Below, one piece after another: positions 61,877-64,000 of a stretch of 64,000 bases of DNA. The stretch is taken from the NCBI RefSeq assembly GCF_040546595.1, contig NZ_JBEPOB010000001.1, positions 627,501 through 691,500 on the forward strand. The letters run 5' to 3'. Position 1 is the stretch's first letter; each line of letters begins with the position of its first letter. This DNA comes from Bosea sp. OAE506. Its GTDB lineage: Bacteria > Pseudomonadota > Alphaproteobacteria > Rhizobiales > Beijerinckiaceae. Under the pieces are notes generated by a model. The model saw only the letters and a program-made list of their open reading frames with translations, made no database searches and was not told the origin of the DNA. Both the position numbers and the translations under genes were made by a program.

Positions 61877-61952
61877 GTCATTCTCGGGCGGAGCGAAGCG
61901 CAGACCCGAGAATCTGGAGACAAGAGATGCTCGGGTCGAGCCCGAGCATGAC
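61877..61952. repeat. Palindromic intergenic repeat, variant copy 5
   Basis: GTCATTCTCGGGCGGAGCGAAGC to CTCGGGTCGAGCCCGAGCATGAC over 76 bases. The arms differ in sequence from the other copies (CTCGGG in place of CCCGG) but the layout is the same. It lies between the convergent hemW and lipoprotein genes. Confidence 0.7.
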
Positions 61953-61961
61953 GTGCGTAGG

Positions 61962-63171
61962 CTACTGCGTGCGCGGTCCGAGATCGCGCGGGGCAGCGTT
62001 GACGGTGACGATCTGGCCGTTGCGCAGTTCGAGCACGGCCAGCCCGCGGTCGTTCTGGCCGTCCGGGCGGAAGCGGAAAACGCCGTCCGCGCCCGCGAAG
62101 CCCGAGGCGTTGGTCAGCACCGATTCCGAGAAGCGCTGCGACCCCTGCGTGCGCGCCAGCGCCGCCGCCAGCGAGACCGCGTCATAGGCGAGCGTCGCCG
62201 TGCGCGTCGGCGCGCTGTTGAAACGCGTCTGGTAGCGACCGGCGAAGGCGTTGAAGCCGGCCGTGTCGGGCGAGGCGAACCAGCCGCCCTGGATCGCCGG
62301 GACGCGCGCGACATTGGCGTCGTTCCAGACGCCGGTGCCGAGCGGCTTCACCTTGGCGGGGTCGTAGCCCGCCTGCTGCAAAGCGAGGCCCAGCGCCGGC
62401 ATGGTGTCGGCGGCGGCGGGCACGAAGAGCGCATCGGCCTGCTGCAGGGCCGGAACCAGGCGCTTCGCCGCGGCGGCCATGGAATTCGAGTCAGGCGAGA
62501 AGCGCTCGATCACGACGACGCGGCCGCCGCGCCCCGCCACTGCCTGCTGGAAGGCGGCCTCGACGACCTTGCCATAGGCGGTGTCCGGCACAAGGGCGGC
62601 GAAGGATTTGCGCCCCTGCTGGGAAGCGTAGCCGATGACGCGGTTGACGTCGTTCTCGGGTGGGAAGGAGAGCAGGTAGACCCCGCGGCCAGCGACGTTG
62701 GTGTCGCTGGAGAAGGCGATGACCGGGCGGTTGGCGGCGCGGGCGACCTGGCCTGCCGCCTGGACCGACGGCGCAAACAGCGGCCCGATGATGAGCTCGG
62801 CACCCTCGGCGATCGCCTCCTGGGCCGCAGCCTGGGCGCCCTCGGGCGTGCCGCGGTCATCCTTCACCAGCAGCGTCAGATCGGCGTTGGGGAATTCAGA
62901 GAGCGCCATTTCGGCGGCATTCTTCAGCGAATTGCCGACGACGGCGCCCTGGCCTTCCGCGGTCAGCGGCAGGATCAGCCCGACCTTGACCTTGCCCGTG
63001 CCCGATCGTCTGGCCCGTGTTCTGCGCCGGCTGCGCCTGCGGCGTGGCGGTGTCGAAGCCCGGCAGCCCGCTCGGCCCGCCACTGCAGGCCGCCAGAGAC
63101 AGGCAGGCGAGCGCCGCCAGCGATGACAGGCTGCGGCGGCTGACCGGTTCCCTGAGCGGATGACGCGACAC
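61962..63171 (-). pseudogene. Penicillin-binding-protein-activator-like lipoprotein gene with a frameshift
   Basis: The 5' part (GTG 63171, with GGAG seven bases upstream) gives a lipoprotein signal peptide (RRSLSSLAALACLSLAAC, lipobox LAAC) and a linker up to QNTGQTIG. At 63001-63003 the frame breaks by one base in a GGG run. The other frame continues with GTGKVKVGLILPLTAEGQGAVVGNSLKNAAEMAL and a complete type-1 periplasmic binding-protein fold (LIIGPLFAPSV, FSSDTNVAGRGVYLLSFPP, GTGVWNDANV, DAVSLAAALART) to the stop at 61962. Removing one G restores a single ~400-residue reading frame. The family (LppC/LpoA-related) is thought to help peptidoglycan synthesis. The remainder is intact, so a sequencing error must be considered. 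Confidence 0.75.
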
Positions 63172-63361
63172 GGGCGATCTCCAGATCTCGTGCCGGATCG
63201 GTGCAGGCCCGTCCGGCGTTACAGTCCCCCGACCGTGGGGAATCTCCTGCCAGTGCGGCAGGGTATTTTCAAGTTGTTAACTCTGAGTTGCAGCCGCGGG
63301 CGACGGAGCCCGTCGCCCACGCGGATGGCGCACCGGCGACGGCTGTGGCAGGTTCGCCGCC

Positions 63362-64000
63362 ATGTCGACGCCGACCCATGCCCCTGCCCCCGCCGCGCCG
63401 CGCGCACCCAGCTACACCGCCTTCGGGATCAGGGCGGAGGCGGAAGCGCTGGCGCCCGGCCTGCACATCGTCGCGACGCCGATCGGCAATCTGCGCGACA
63501 TCTCGTTTCGCGCGCTGGCGACGCTGGCGGCGGCGGACGCCGTCCTCGCGGAGGACACGCGGACCTCGAAGACGCTGCTGGCGCATTACGGCATCTCGAC
63601 GCCGCTCTACCCCTATCACGAGCACAATGCCGAGCAGATGCGGCCGAAGATCCTCGGCAAGCTGCGCGAGGGCGGCAAGCTCGCCCTGATCTCCGATGCC
63701 GGCACGCCGCTCGTCTCCGACCCCGGCTACAAGCTGGTGGCGGAGGTCGTCGCGGAGGGGTTACCGGTGACGGGCATTCCCGGCCCCTCCGCCGTGCTGG
63801 CGGCGCTGGTGCTGGCGGGCCTGCCGACCGACCGCTTCTTCTTCGAGGGCTTCCTGCCGCCCAAGGCGGCGGCGCGACGCCGACGGCTGACCGAACTCGC
63901 CGCCATTCCGGGCACGCTCGTCTTCTTCGAATCGCCGCGGCGGCTGGCCGAGATGCTGTCGGACGCGGCGGCCGTCCTCGGCGAGCGCCCGGGCGCCGTC
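63362..64000 (+). CDS. rsmI: 16S rRNA (cytidine 1402-2'-O)-methyltransferase RsmI, 3' part outside window
   Basis: Translation from ATG 63362 is open for 213 codons to the right edge. It reads the RsmI/SAM-dependent tetrapyrrole-methylase-like fold: GLHIVATPIGNLRDISFRAL, AEDTRTSKTLLAHYGI, ALISDAGTPLVSDPGYKLV, GIPGPSAVLAALVLAGLP, FFFEGFLPPK and FFESPRRL, in the usual order. RsmI methylates the 2'-O of C1402 in 16S rRNA. The first ~30 residues are an Ala/Pro-rich extension. It is divergent from the activator-like lipoprotein gene (190-base gap), a gene pair also close together in other Proteobacteria. Confidence 0.95.
   Translation, partial: MSTPTHAPAPAAPRAPSYTAFGIRAEAEALAPGLHIVATPIGNLRDISFRALATLAAADAVLAEDTRTSKTLLAHYGISTPLYPYHEHNAEQMRPKILGKLREGGKLALISDAGTPLVSDPGYKLVAEVVAEGLPVTGIPGPSAVLAALVLAGLPTDRFFFEGFLPPKAAARRRRLTELAAIPGTLVFFESPRRLAEMLSDAAAVLGERPGAV

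Overview
The window is GC-rich, with dense, short-spaced genes and alphaproteobacterial hallmarks: an AapJQM-type amino-acid transporter, TRAP/TAXI transporters, OlsB for ornithine lipids, HrcA next to RNase PH, and palindromic 'GTCATCCCGG' intergenic repeats. It reads as a chromosomal piece of a Hyphomicrobiales (Rhizobiales) bacterium, perhaps Bosea-like; the genus is an inference from memory of family relationships, not a search result.

Region 1 (1-20700) is a cell-surface polysaccharide locus. It starts with the N-terminal part of a Wzm-like ABC-2 export permease, then a DPM1-type glycosyltransferase and a three-domain methyltransferase/coiled-coil/GT2/GT4 fusion (all minus strand), WbqC, an RffA/WecE-type sugar aminotransferase, and a zinc-ribbon methyltransferase. 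A tight plus-strand run (8732-15715) follows: PhyH-like dioxygenase, GT-C-like multi-pass membrane protein, divergent DegT-type aminotransferase, methyltransferase, GtrB-like polyprenyl-phosphate glycosyltransferase and ATP-grasp ligase. I read this run as a candidate periplasmic glycan-decoration cassette. A graveyard of three decayed insertion sequences (15785-17852) separates it from manB-manC, which supply GDP-mannose.

Region 2 (20892-33489) is mostly core and maintenance genes: HAD hydrolase, MsrQ-like haem membrane protein, MFS exporter, UppP (recycles the undecaprenyl carrier such glycan pathways use), a GST-QueG-SDR run, OlsB, a hybrid histidine kinase and a YifB/ComM ATPase.

Region 3 (33558-46711) is transport-rich: a TAXI-TRAP system, UPF0114 protein, MsrA, a tRNA-Ser(GGA) with its own promoter, a CPBP protease, a DctPQM-type TRAP operon behind a GntR-like operator, and aapJ-aapQ-aapM without the ATPase gene. 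In both operons where the binding-protein gene precedes the permease genes on the plus strand, a strong hairpin separates them.

Region 4 (46827-64000) holds a periplasmic thioredoxin/CcdA pair, a ferredoxin-reductase-like flavoprotein, a two-repeat cysteine-containing exported protein, nitronate monooxygenase, a gamma-glutamyltransferase homologue, LepA, a YiiX-like hydrolase divergent from an XRE-cupin regulator (with a perfect palindrome at the regulator start), GNAT, DUF3297, a broken ankyrin gene, hrcA, rph, rdgB, hemW, a frameshifted penicillin-binding-protein-activator-like lipoprotein gene and the 5' part of rsmI. Four of the five palindromic repeats lie in this region (the other is between the TAXI-TRAP genes).
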